Shown: positions 1-6,100, numbered from the stretch's first letter. The stretch: 6,350 nucleotides of DNA from an uncultured Eubacteriales bacterium (GCA_934256695.1 CAKQPE010000115.1:1-6350), one strand, 5' to 3'. A program made the numbers and translations. The notes: generated by a model from the sequence alone, not told the origin.

Positions 1-84
1 TAAATGCGGCAGGCGAAGCCTGATTTGCGAAGCAAATTTCCTGACCAAGAAGGCTTGCAGGTGTGGACGGAGTCCACGGTTTTT
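1..84 (+). repeat. Intergenic hairpin element, left copy (possibly also a terminator)
   Basis: Three short perfect hairpins follow one another, each with a three-base GNA loop: CAGGC-GAA-GCCTG (10-22), ATTTGC-GAA-GCAAAT (23-37) and GTGGAC-GGA-GTCCAC (63-77). The segment 50-79, from AAGGCTTGCAG to the end of the last hairpin, closely resembles 6318-6350 at the other end of the window. The last hairpin is followed by GG and five T (80-84), so it could terminate a plus-strand gene lying left of the window. The element starts at or before base 1, so its full length is unknown. I do not recognise it as a named repeat family. Confidence 0.6.
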
Positions 85-301
85 ATCAGTTCGCTAAATT
101 TATATTTTTCATAAGGCTTTATGTTGTCTTATCGTGAAATAATTCTGTAAATATATTTAATATTGTGTCTTTGTGTAAAAAAATATTACTTTATAATTAA
201 TATTTTAAGTAATAAGTTGAAATAATTCTAATTTTTTCTTATAATAGCAAGTATTAGATATTTCGCATACTAATTAATTTCAGCAATTTTCGGAAGGAAG
301 C
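85..301 (+). other. AT-rich leader region, no gene seen
   Basis: This stretch between the left hairpin element and the first gene is strongly AT-rich and holds no convincing open reading frame, RNA gene or riboswitch-like structure. It contains the probable promoter of the downstream gene (217-245). A second, weaker promoter-like pair lies upstream: TTGTGT at 171-176 and TATAAT at 192-197, with a short 15-base spacer. Confidence 0.6.
217..245 (+). promoter_or_regulatory. Sigma-A-type promoter for the GHL10 gene
   Basis: The -35 box TTGAAA (217-222) and the perfect -10 box TATAAT (240-245) are separated by exactly 17 bases. The predicted transcription start is near 252, giving a leader of about 50 bases before the ATG. 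It probably drives the GHL10 gene, and possibly moxR and the VWA gene as well, since no terminator separates them. Confidence 0.7.
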
Positions 302-2113
302 ATGAAAATGAAAAAATTTACGGCAGTTTTATTAAGTATTATTATGTTTGTCGGTATATTCAGTTTCAATGTATCGGCGGCAGATAGCAAAAGTATGAGG
401 GGTGCTTGGGTTTCTACAGTAGTGAACCTTGATTTTCCTTCAAAATCAAATTTAAGTGCCGATGAACAGAAAAAAGAATTAAGCACAATGTTTGATAACT
501 TAAAAGCAATGGGAATTAACACTGTTATGTTTCAGGTAAGACCATGCGGAGATGCACTTTATAAATCATCCATAAACCCTTGGTCACAGTATCTTACGGG
601 AACACAAGGAAAAGACCCCGGCTACGATCCTTTAGCTTACGCCGTAGAACAGGCACATAACAGGGGAATGGAGATTCATGCATGGCTTAACCCATACAGA
701 GTTACAATGAAGGGAAATACAGATGTAAATTCACTTGCGGAAAATAATCCGGCAAGACTTCATCCGGAATGGCTCATTACTTATAATGGTTCCCTTACCT
801 TCAATCCGTCAATGGAAGAAGTAAAAAGCCTTATATGTGACACGGTAAAGGAAATAGTTACAAACTATGATGTAGATGCAATACATTTTGATGATTATTT
901 TTATCCGTCAAATTATCCGCTTAATCAGGGTGAAAGCGGTGACGGCGAACAGGCACAGGCAAGAAGAAACAATGTAGACGATATGGTAAAAAGAGTCCAT
1001 GATGTAATAAAGGCAAATGCACCTGATGTTGAGTTTGGTATAAGCCCTATGGGAATTTGGAAAAATGCGGAAATAGACGGATACCAGATTAAAGGAGCAC
1101 AGAGCTACTATACTGTTTACGGCGACACTGTAAACTGGATTAAAAACGGTTGGATAGACTATGTTGCACCACAGATTTATTGGACAGACTCCCACGCAAC
1201 AGCATCATACAGTAAGCTTGTAAAATGGTGGAACAATACTGTTCAGGGAACAGGAGTTAAGCTTTATATAGGTGAGGCAATTTACAAAGACAATATTGCC
1301 GCAGAAATGGGAAAACATTTTGATATTGATTCACAGTATTCAAATGTAAGCGGAAATATGTTTTTCAGAGCAAAGTTTCTGCTTAACAACACAGGCTCAA
1401 TAGCCGATACGCTTAAAAAATATTACGGATTGACACCTGTTTCGGATAACACAAGCAATAACAACAATACAAACCAGAACACAAACAATAATCCGGCAGA
1501 TAATGCAAACCAGAACACAAATAACAATGTAAACAATAATATAAATCAAAATACAACACCTTCAACTGACAACACAGACAACAATGCATCTGAAAGCAAG
1601 CCTACAGAAACACTGCCTGATATGAATAACAATAAAAATGATGAAAAGCAGGAAGAAGTTGTTAAACCGAATAAAACAATAGTAACCAAAACAGCTGTTC
1701 CTACAAATTCTGAAGTAAAGGTAGACGGTGTTGATGCCGAGTTTGAAGCATACAACATAGACGGATACAACTATTTTAAATTAAGAGATATTGCTTATGC
1801 CATAAATGGCAGTGAAAAACAGTTTAATACTGTCTGGGACAGTGAAAAAGAAATGATAACCCTTGATATGGGAAAGGCATATGTTCCAGCAGGCGGAGAA
1901 ATGACCTCCGGCAGCGGAAAAAACAAAACAGCCGTAACTTCAACGGCAGGTGTTCTTGTAAACGGCACTCTTATTGAGGCTGATGCATACAACATAGACG
2001 GAATGAACTATTATAAGCTTAGAGACATAGCAAAAGCCGTTGACTTTGGTGTATCATGGAGTAATGAGTTAAACTCCATAGGTATTTTTACAATGGTTGG
2101 CTATGAGGAATAA
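302..2113 (+). CDS. Secreted GHL10 (DUF187/YngK-like) glycosidase with stalk domain
   Basis: A 603-residue exported protein of the glycosyl-hydrolase-like family 10 (GHL10, formerly DUF187; Bacillus YngK type). Residues 1-26 form a signal peptide: Lys-rich start, hydrophobic core, cleavage near VSA-AD. The catalytic-type barrel spans about 31-375 and carries the family's hallmark segments MRGAWVSTVVNLDFP (32-46), FQVRP (77-81), HAWLNPYR (126-133), IHFDDYFYP (194-202), GISPMG (246-251) and WIDYVAPQIYW (284-294). D197 and D198 are candidate catalytic acids by position; this is inference. A low-complexity Asn-rich linker (about 381-458) leads to a C-terminal stalk domain of the 'copper amine oxidase N-terminal-like' type (about 466-600), with two AYNIDG-NY-KLRDIA motifs at 483 and 562. 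The protein probably acts on a cell-wall or extracellular polysaccharide; the substrate cannot be read from the sequence. The AAGGA at 294-298 lies only 3 bases before this ATG but 9 before the in-frame ATG at 308, so translation may really begin two codons later. Confidence 0.9.
   Translation: MKMKKFTAVLLSIIMFVGIFSFNVSAADSKSMRGAWVSTVVNLDFPSKSNLSADEQKKELSTMFDNLKAMGINTVMFQVRPCGDALYKSSINPWSQYLTGTQGKDPGYDPLAYAVEQAHNRGMEIHAWLNPYRVTMKGNTDVNSLAENNPARLHPEWLITYNGSLTFNPSMEEVKSLICDTVKEIVTNYDVDAIHFDDYFYPSNYPLNQGESGDGEQAQARRNNVDDMVKRVHDVIKANAPDVEFGISPMGIWKNAEIDGYQIKGAQSYYTVYGDTVNWIKNGWIDYVAPQIYWTDSHATASYSKLVKWWNNTVQGTGVKLYIGEAIYKDNIAAEMGKHFDIDSQYSNVSGNMFFRAKFLLNNTGSIADTLKKYYGLTPVSDNTSNNNNTNQNTNNNPADNANQNTNNNVNNNINQNTTPSTDNTDNNASESKPTETLPDMNNNKNDEKQEEVVKPNKTIVTKTAVPTNSEVKVDGVDAEFEAYNIDGYNYFKLRDIAYAINGSEKQFNTVWDSEKEMITLDMGKAYVPAGGEMTSGSGKNKTAVTSTAGVLVNGTLIEADAYNIDGMNYYKLRDIAKAVDFGVSWSNELNSIGIFTMVGYEE
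1472..1558 (+). repeat. 36-base coding repeats in Asn-rich linker
   Basis: Three units with a 12-residue (36-base) period, each opening with Asn-Gln-Asn-Thr, start at 1472, 1508 and 1544. The first two share the identical run AAACCAGAACACAAA (1471-1485 and 1507-1521); the third is degenerate. They lie inside the flexible linker between the GHL10 barrel and the stalk domain. Being in frame, gain or loss of a unit would change only the linker length. Confidence 0.7.
1748..2038 (+). repeat. Two-fold repeat within stalk domain
   Basis: The coding segments beginning at 1748 and 1985 encode near-identical motifs, AYNIDGYNYFKLRDIAYAI and AYNIDGMNYYKLRDIAKAV, 79 residues apart. Paired beta-alpha units with this motif are usual in the stalk domains of secreted Firmicutes proteins, so this is domain architecture and not a recent DNA duplication. 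Confidence 0.75.
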
Positions 2114-2150
2114 ATAATTATTTTTAACAATACGGAGGAATATTTAAAGT

Positions 2151-2981
2151 ATGAACCAGAACGAAACATTTAATGGAAGCAACGAGTATGTAGTATCAAA
2201 TGACCTTATGAATGCAGTAAACATTGCTATGGCACTTGAAAAACCGCTGCTTATAAAAGGTGAGCCCGGAACAGGAAAGACAATGCTTGCTCAGGCTATA
2301 TCAAAGGCACTTAATAAAAGACTTGTTATATGGAACATTAAATCCACAACAAAGGCACAGGACGGTCTTTATGTTTATGACGTTGTACAGAGACTTTACG
2401 ACAGCCAGTTTGGTACATCGGGCGTTGATGATATTAAAAAATACGTTAAGATGGGTAAGCTTGGAGAAGCCTTTTCATCTGACGAACAGGTAATACTTCT
2501 TATTGACGAGATTGATAAGGCAGACCTTGAGTTTCCTAACGACCTTCTTTGGGAACTTGACAAAATGGAATTTTATATTCCTGAAACAAAGGAAACAGTA
2601 AAGGCGAAGAAAAGACCTATCGTTATTATTACATCAAATGCCGAAAAGGAACTTCCTGATGCATTCCTCAGAAGATGTATTTTCCACTATATCCAGTTCC
2701 CTAACAAAGAACTTATGGAGCAGATAATAAAGGTTCACTTTGATAACCTTGAAGAAACACTTTTACAGAATGTACTTGAAACCTTCTATTGGATAAGAGA
2801 CCTCAGCAGCATAAACAAAAAACCAAGTACATCAGAGGTTATCGACTGGATTCAGGCACTTGAAATAGGCGGAATAGACCCTGAAAAGATTAAGACTGAA
2901 ATTCCTTTTGCAGGTGTACTTCTTAAAAAGAACGAGGACCTTGATGCCCTTGAACGCAGCAGAAGAAGATTTCGTGCCTAA
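2151..2981 (+). CDS. MoxR-family AAA+ ATPase
   Basis: A 276-residue cytoplasmic AAA+ ATPase of the MoxR group. It carries a Walker A loop GEPGTGKT (37-44; K43 binds phosphate), a Walker B motif with catalytic-type D119-E120 (LLIDEIDKAD), a sensor-1 TSN (161-163) and a DAFLRRC segment (170-176) at the arginine-finger position. MoxR proteins assemble into rings and work with a VWA-domain partner to mature or remodel a client complex, as NorQ/NorD, CbbQ/CbbO and RavA/ViaA do. The next gene encodes such a partner, starting 18 bases after this stop. The 37-base gap from the GHL10 gene has no terminator. The ribosome binding site GGAGG (2134-2138) sits 12 bases from the ATG, slightly far. The length fits the compact CoxD-like MoxR proteins. 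Family assignment is firm; the client is unknown. Confidence 0.92.
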   Translation: MNQNETFNGSNEYVVSNDLMNAVNIAMALEKPLLIKGEPGTGKTMLAQAISKALNKRLVIWNIKSTTKAQDGLYVYDVVQRLYDSQFGTSGVDDIKKYVKMGKLGEAFSSDEQVILLIDEIDKADLEFPNDLLWELDKMEFYIPETKETVKAKKRPIVIITSNAEKELPDAFLRRCIFHYIQFPNKELMEQIIKVHFDNLEETLLQNVLETFYWIRDLSSINKKPSTSEVIDWIQALEIGGIDPEKIKTEIPFAGVLLKKNEDLDALERSRRRFRA

Positions 2982-2999
2982 GGCTAAAGGAGTGTTTGA

Positions 3000-4193
3000 A
3001 TGTTTACATCGTTTTTTTACCTCTTGAGAGACAGAGGTCTTGATGTATCCCTTAACGAGTGGATTACACTTATGGAGGCTTTGGACAAAGGACTTGCATA
3101 CAGCAGTTTTACAAGTTTTTATTACCTTTCAAGAAGCATACTTGTTAAGAGTGAAACGGATTTTGATAAGTTTGACGGGGCTTTTCTGGAATATTTCAAA
3201 GATGTTAAAACATATGAGGAACTTCCGCAGGAGCTTATAGACTGGCTTAATAATCCGAAAGAAAAGAAAAATAACTATGATAAGGCACAGGACGAGAAAA
3301 ATCTTGCCCTCAGCCTTCAGGAAATACAGAAAATGCTTTTGGAAAGACTTCAGGAGCAGGATAGCGAGCATAATGGCGGAAGCTACTGGGTCGGTACAGG
3401 TGGTATGTCTGTTTTCGGTAACAACGGAAATGCCTCCAACGGTATAAGAGTAGGCGGTGTTTCCAGACGTCACAGTGCAATGCAGGTTGCCGGAGAAAGA
3501 CAGTTTAGGGATTTCAGAAACGATACTGTACTTGATATAAGACAGTTCCAAATGGCTTTCAGAAAATTAAGACAGTTTTCAAGCAGAATAGACGCTAAGA
3601 CGGAACTTGCCGTAGACGAAACAATAGAAGAAACCTGTAACAATGCGGGAAATTTGAAGGTTGTTTACGAAAGACCGAGAAAAAACACCGTAAAGGTTCT
3701 TCTTTTAATGGACAGCGGCGGTTCTATGGATTATTACAACAACCTTTGTTCCGCACTGTTTCAGGCTGTTTCAAAGAGCAGTCATTTTAAGGATTTGAAG
3801 GTATACTATTTCCATAACTGCATCTATTCAATGCTTTATAAAGACCCGTATTGTATGTACGGCAACTGGGTAGAAACCGACTGGGTGCTTAAAAACATAC
3901 CTTCGGACTACAAGGTTATTATAGTAGGTGACGCTTCAATGGAGCCGAGTGAGCTTTTCGGCAGCAGCTACTATAACTACGGAGCAAGAAACGAAACACC
4001 GGGCATTGAGTATCTTAAACGGTTTAAAGAAAAGTACAAGCACCTTGTATGGCTCAATCCTATTGTTGACCTTGGCTGGAGAACAGGCTACTGGAGACAG
4101 ACTTATGATGCAATAAAGGCAGAGTTTGATATGTATCCGCTTACTGTTGCTTCACTTGATAAGGCAATAAAGAAATTAATGGTTTCCAAATAA
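3000..4193 (+). CDS. CoxE-like VWA domain protein, partner of MoxR ATPase
   Basis: A 397-residue protein with no signal peptide or membrane segment, so cytoplasmic. The N-terminal part (1-120) is mostly helical. A Gly-rich segment GGSYWVGTGGMSVFG (126-140) precedes the conserved stretch that leads into a C-terminal von Willebrand A domain (about 228-390). The metal-site (MIDAS) motif reads DSGGSM (238-243), and GDASMEP begins at 310, with D311 as a likely further metal ligand. The third MIDAS position is Gly where canonical VWA domains have Ser; as I recall, DxGGSM is common in this CoxE-like group, so it need not mean loss of function. HLVWLNP (348-354) is another segment I recognise from the family. 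It probably couples the preceding ATPase to its client. The ribosome binding site AAAGGAG (2986-2992) is 7 bases from the ATG. A strong terminator follows directly. Confidence 0.88.
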   Translation: MFTSFFYLLRDRGLDVSLNEWITLMEALDKGLAYSSFTSFYYLSRSILVKSETDFDKFDGAFLEYFKDVKTYEELPQELIDWLNNPKEKKNNYDKAQDEKNLALSLQEIQKMLLERLQEQDSEHNGGSYWVGTGGMSVFGNNGNASNGIRVGGVSRRHSAMQVAGERQFRDFRNDTVLDIRQFQMAFRKLRQFSSRIDAKTELAVDETIEETCNNAGNLKVVYERPRKNTVKVLLLMDSGGSMDYYNNLCSALFQAVSKSSHFKDLKVYYFHNCIYSMLYKDPYCMYGNWVETDWVLKNIPSDYKVIIVGDASMEPSELFGSSYYNYGARNETPGIEYLKRFKEKYKHLVWLNPIVDLGWRTGYWRQTYDAIKAEFDMYPLTVASLDKAIKKLMVSK

Positions 4194-4199
4194 AAAAAC

Positions 4200-4237
4200 A
4201 AAGCCGATAACGGAAAAGTTACTGTTGTCGGCTTTTT
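4200..4237. terminator. Bidirectional intrinsic terminator between convergent genes
   Basis: A 12-base-pair stem pairs AAAGCCGATAAC (4200-4211) with GTTGTCGGCTTT (4224-4235), with one G-T wobble and a 12-base loop, followed by T bases to 4237. On the opposite strand the stem is followed by a long T run (complement of the A run at 4192-4198). It can therefore stop both the VWA transcript and the convergent HicB-like transcript, whose stop codon is only 7 bases away. Confidence 0.88.
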
Positions 4238-4243
4238 GCTGTT

Positions 4244-4534
4244 TTATTTAGAATATAACACATCGTTTTTTGAAAGAAGATAAACACAATACTGATTCAT
4301 ACTTATTCCTTCACGCTTAGAATGTTCGGCTAAAGAACGGTGTAAACTGCGAGGTATTCTGAGTTTGAATTGCCCGGAATAAGATTCAAGATTGTCGGGT
4401 TCGTTTATTTCTATTCCTTCTTTTATGGCGGCTTCAAACATAGTATATCCATAACTTTCTAAAACTTTTTTTAATTCATTAAATCTAAGATTTTTTGAAA
4501 AATTTAATTTAAAAGTAATATTACTTATGAACAT
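4244..4534 (-). CDS. Orphan HicB-like antitoxin, N-terminally altered
   Basis: A 96-residue protein whose second half matches the C-terminal part of HicB-family antitoxins: a linker FEAAIKEGIEINEPDN (33-48), then a ribbon-helix-helix DNA-binding unit, YSGQFKLRIPRSLHRSLAE (52-70) and KREGISMNQYCVYLLSKN (73-90). The usual HicB N-terminal half of about 60-70 residues, the partial RNase-H-like fold that blocks the toxin, is absent. Residues 17-31 (RFNELKKVLESYGYT) instead resemble the beginning of HicA toxins. No complete hicA is adjacent: divergent DUF402 lies on one side and the convergent VWA gene on the other. The start codon is preceded by an A/T-only stretch with no ribosome binding site, so expression is doubtful. 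It may be a deletion remnant of a hicAB pair, or a small transcriptional regulator. HicB assignment of the C-terminal half is fairly secure; the HicA resemblance is tentative. Confidence 0.72.
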   Translation of the reverse strand: MFISNITFKLNFSKNLRFNELKKVLESYGYTMFEAAIKEGIEINEPDNLESYSGQFKLRIPRSLHRSLAEHSKREGISMNQYCVYLLSKNDVLYSK

Positions 4535-4568
4535 TTTTTTAATATTTTATTTATTTTTTCGTCTTTGC

Positions 4569-4598
4569 TTGACAAATATAAGAGCAAAAAACTATAAT
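4569..4598 (+). promoter_or_regulatory. Near-consensus sigma-A promoter for DUF402-radC-pspC
   Basis: A perfect -35 box TTGACA (4569-4574) and a perfect -10 box TATAAT (4593-4598) have an 18-base spacer. The predicted transcription start is near 4605, giving a leader of about 25 bases. The complementary strand of the -35 region faces the HicB-like gene, so any promoter for that gene would overlap this one; I see no convincing minus-strand boxes. Confidence 0.85.
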
Positions 4599-4630
4599 CA
4601 AATACAAAAAGTAGTATCAAGAGGCGTGTT

Positions 4631-5107
4631 ATGGAAACCATAAAACTTTACAGAAGAAGATATATTCCAAATGAAATAATTTATCTTAAAGATGATAAAA
4701 TTTTGTATGCTGATAATGAAAAAATAGTTACCAGATGGAAGGCTTTAAGACCGAGACCTGATTTTTACGGCGGTATATCCGTATGTTATATTAAAGAAGG
4801 GTATAAAGTAAGCCGTAAATATGACAAAAAAGGCAATACGGTTTGCTTTTACTGCGATATTATAGAAACTTTGTATGATAAGCAAAATAATACATATACT
4901 TTTAATGACCTTCTTGCTGATGTTATAATACACAAAAACGGTCAGGTTGAAATAGTTGATTTGGACGAGCTTGCAGATGCTTACAAAGACGGACTTATAA
5001 CAAAAAGTCAGCTTGATATGGCTTTAAGACAGTTGGATAAATTGCTTAAAATTATTTACAGCAAAGGTGTAAAAAGTCTTATTTCGGAGAATGATTATAA
5101 TGAGTGA
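4631..5107 (+). CDS. DUF402 family protein (nucleotide phosphatase-like)
   Basis: A 158-residue cytoplasmic protein of the DUF402 family. Recognisable segments are YCDIIETLYD (74-83), FNDLLADVIIHKNGQVEIVDLDEL (91-114) and a helical C-terminus beginning ADAYKDGLITKSQLDMALRQLDKLL (115-139). The acidic residues in LLAD and VDLDEL are probably metal ligands. Characterised family members include Ntdp-type nucleoside tri/diphosphatases of staphylococci and the FomD cytidylyl-ester hydrolase, so metal-dependent phosphoester hydrolysis is the best guess; the actual substrate is not readable. The ribosome binding site GAGG (4621-4624) is 6 bases from the ATG. The gene is first after a strong promoter and its end overlaps the radC start by 8 bases, implying translational coupling. 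Confidence 0.85.
   Translation: METIKLYRRRYIPNEIIYLKDDKILYADNEKIVTRWKALRPRPDFYGGISVCYIKEGYKVSRKYDKKGNTVCFYCDIIETLYDKQNNTYTFNDLLADVIIHKNGQVEIVDLDELADAYKDGLITKSQLDMALRQLDKLLKIIYSKGVKSLISENDYNE
5086..5089 (+). promoter_or_regulatory. Ribosome binding site that sets the radC start
   Basis: GGAG lies 10 bases before the ATG at 5100 but only 1 base before the in-frame ATG at 5091, which makes 5100 the likely start. It is inside the DUF402 coding region, and the resulting ATGAGTGA overlap (5100-5107) contains the DUF402 stop TGA. Confidence 0.65.
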
Positions 5108-5810
5108 TAATGAAAACAAAGAACAGTCTGTCCATACTGGTCACAGAAAAAGAATGAGGGAAAGATTCTTAAAAAGCGGTGCAGAAAGTTTTGCTGACCA
5201 TGAACTTATTGAAATGCTCCTTTATAACACTTATCCGAGAAGGGATACAAATGAGCTTGCCCATAAAATATTAAATTAATACGGAAACAGTCTTTCGATG
5301 CTTATAGAGGCTGACCCAAATGATTTAATGTTTAAATGCGGATTAAACGAAAACACAGCTATATTTTTCCCTATAATGACTGAACTTTTAAGAAGATACT
5401 CTCTGGAAAGATTCAGCAAAAGAAAAGTAATGGATTCCTCCGATATAGCCGGAGAATATGCGGTTTATCTTTTATCCCACGAAAAAAGAGAATGTTTTTA
5501 CGCCATATGTCTTGATGCACAGAGCAGACTTATAAATGCCGCACTGGTAAGCCACGGAATAATAAATCAGACAAACGTATATATAAGAAATGTGGTCGAA
5601 GCTGTTATAAAATATAATGCTGTAAGTGTTATACTTGCACACAATCATCCTTCGGGAAAACTTATTCCGTCGGAAAGTGATATTATAACAACAGTAAGCA
5701 TAATAAAGGTTTTAAACAGTATTGATGTAAATGTTGTTGATCATATAATAGTTGCAGATGACAAATATATGAGTATGGCAGACGAGAAACTTATTAAAAA
5801 TTCAATATAA
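5100..5810 (+). pseudogene. radC: radC (JAB/MPN domain DNA-repair-associated protein) with internal stop
   Basis: The reading frame encodes a complete RadC-like protein of about 235 residues, normal for the family, interrupted by one in-frame TAA at codon 60 (5277-5279). Before the stop is the RadC/UPF0758 N-terminus: GHRKRMRERFLKSG (14-27), FADHELIEMLLY (31-42), PRRDTNELAHKIL (46-58). Immediately after it the same frame continues as YGNSLSMLIEAD, where RadC normally has a helix-hairpin-helix region, and then the JAB metalloprotease-like domain with its zinc-site motif HNHPSG (from 5640) and the spaced Asp (5679-5681). No frameshift or second stop is present, so the lesion is recent or a sequence error. 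Despite its name, a repair role for RadC is unproven; the family is linked to DNA processing and mobile elements. The stop should truncate the protein before the MPN domain unless translation restarts at 5298. Confidence 0.87.
5298..5810 (+). CDS. C-terminal RadC fragment with intact JAB/MPN domain
   Basis: This is the 170-residue open part of radC after the nonsense codon, from the first in-frame ATG 18 bases past the TAA. It retains part of the helix-hairpin-helix region, the conserved RECFYAICLDAQSRLI segment and the full metal-site signature HNHPSGKLIPSESD. Re-initiation is conceivable because the ATG is close to the stop, but the upstream GGAA (5283-5286) is only a weak ribosome binding site. 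It is listed separately because an automatic gene caller would report it as its own gene; it is not an independent gene. Confidence 0.55.
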   Translation: MLIEADPNDLMFKCGLNENTAIFFPIMTELLRRYSLERFSKRKVMDSSDIAGEYAVYLLSHEKRECFYAICLDAQSRLINAALVSHGIINQTNVYIRNVVEAVIKYNAVSVILAHNHPSGKLIPSESDIITTVSIIKVLNSIDVNVVDHIIVADDKYMSMADEKLIKNSI

Positions 5811-5852
5811 ATTTAAAATATAATTTTATTAAGTTTAAAAGGAGATGTTTTT

Positions 5853-6092
5853 ATGCCTGATAAAAAGCTTTACAAGATTTCAAGAGGAAAGAAAATTTGC
5901 GGCGTATGCGGCGGAATTGCTGAATATTTAGGTATTGACGTTACCATTGTACGTCTTATATGGGCAGCTGTTACGTTCTTTACAGGTTGTGTTGCCGGAA
6001 CACTGCTTTATATAGTATGTGCATTTATAATGCCGGAGGATACTGACGGCGGTGACGGAAACGTATTTGACGGAGAATCAAAGGAACTTTAA
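5853..6092 (+). CDS. PspC-domain small membrane protein
   Basis: A 79-residue protein consisting of one PspC domain. The N-terminal part KLYKISRGKKICGVCGGIAEYLGIDVTIVRLIW (5-37) is the family signature, with the GVCGGIAEYLGID core. A hydrophobic segment (about 33-60) forms a membrane anchor, and the protein ends in an acidic Gly/Asp/Glu-rich tail (62-79). PspC proteins are associated with envelope-stress responses, but stand-alone copies like this in Firmicutes are mostly uncharacterised, and no pspA is visible nearby. The ribosome binding site AGGAG (5840-5844) is strong and 8 bases from the ATG. It follows radC by 42 bases with no terminator, so it is probably the last gene of the DUF402-radC transcript. 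Confidence 0.9.
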   Translation: MPDKKLYKISRGKKICGVCGGIAEYLGIDVTIVRLIWAAVTFFTGCVAGTLLYIVCAFIMPEDTDGGDGNVFDGESKEL

Positions 6093-6100
6093 GAGAAAAG

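Noticed and set aside
908..1195. 95-codon minus-strand open frame opposite the GHL10 gene
   Set aside because: It is antisense to a conserved catalytic domain and its product has no family features; other short antisense frames in 280-522, 1546-1995 and 4745-4933 were rejected for the same reason.
1472..1558. 36-base periodic repeats resembling a small CRISPR-like array
   Set aside because: The units are contiguous, in frame and encode an Asn-rich protein linker; there are no spacers of constant length and no cas genes.
3129..3551. 140-codon minus-strand open frame opposite the VWA gene
   Set aside because: It lies wholly antisense to a well-supported conserved gene, has no recognisable domain, and is explained by the codon composition of the opposite strand.
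3000..4193. MoxR and VWA genes as part of a defence island
   Set aside because: MoxR-VWA modules do occur in some defence systems, but no effector, nuclease or phage-related gene is present, and the VWA protein matches the CoxE-like group.
5277..5279. TAA read as a sense codon (alternative genetic code or recoding)
   Set aside because: The GHL10, MoxR, VWA, HicB-like and PspC genes all end at TAA at normal family lengths, so TAA works as a stop here, and no recoding structure is apparent.
5796..5824. Possible promoter directly before pspC
   Set aside because: A TATAAT is present at 5819-5824, but the region 17 bases upstream has no -35-like box, and such AT-rich sequence yields TATAAT by chance.
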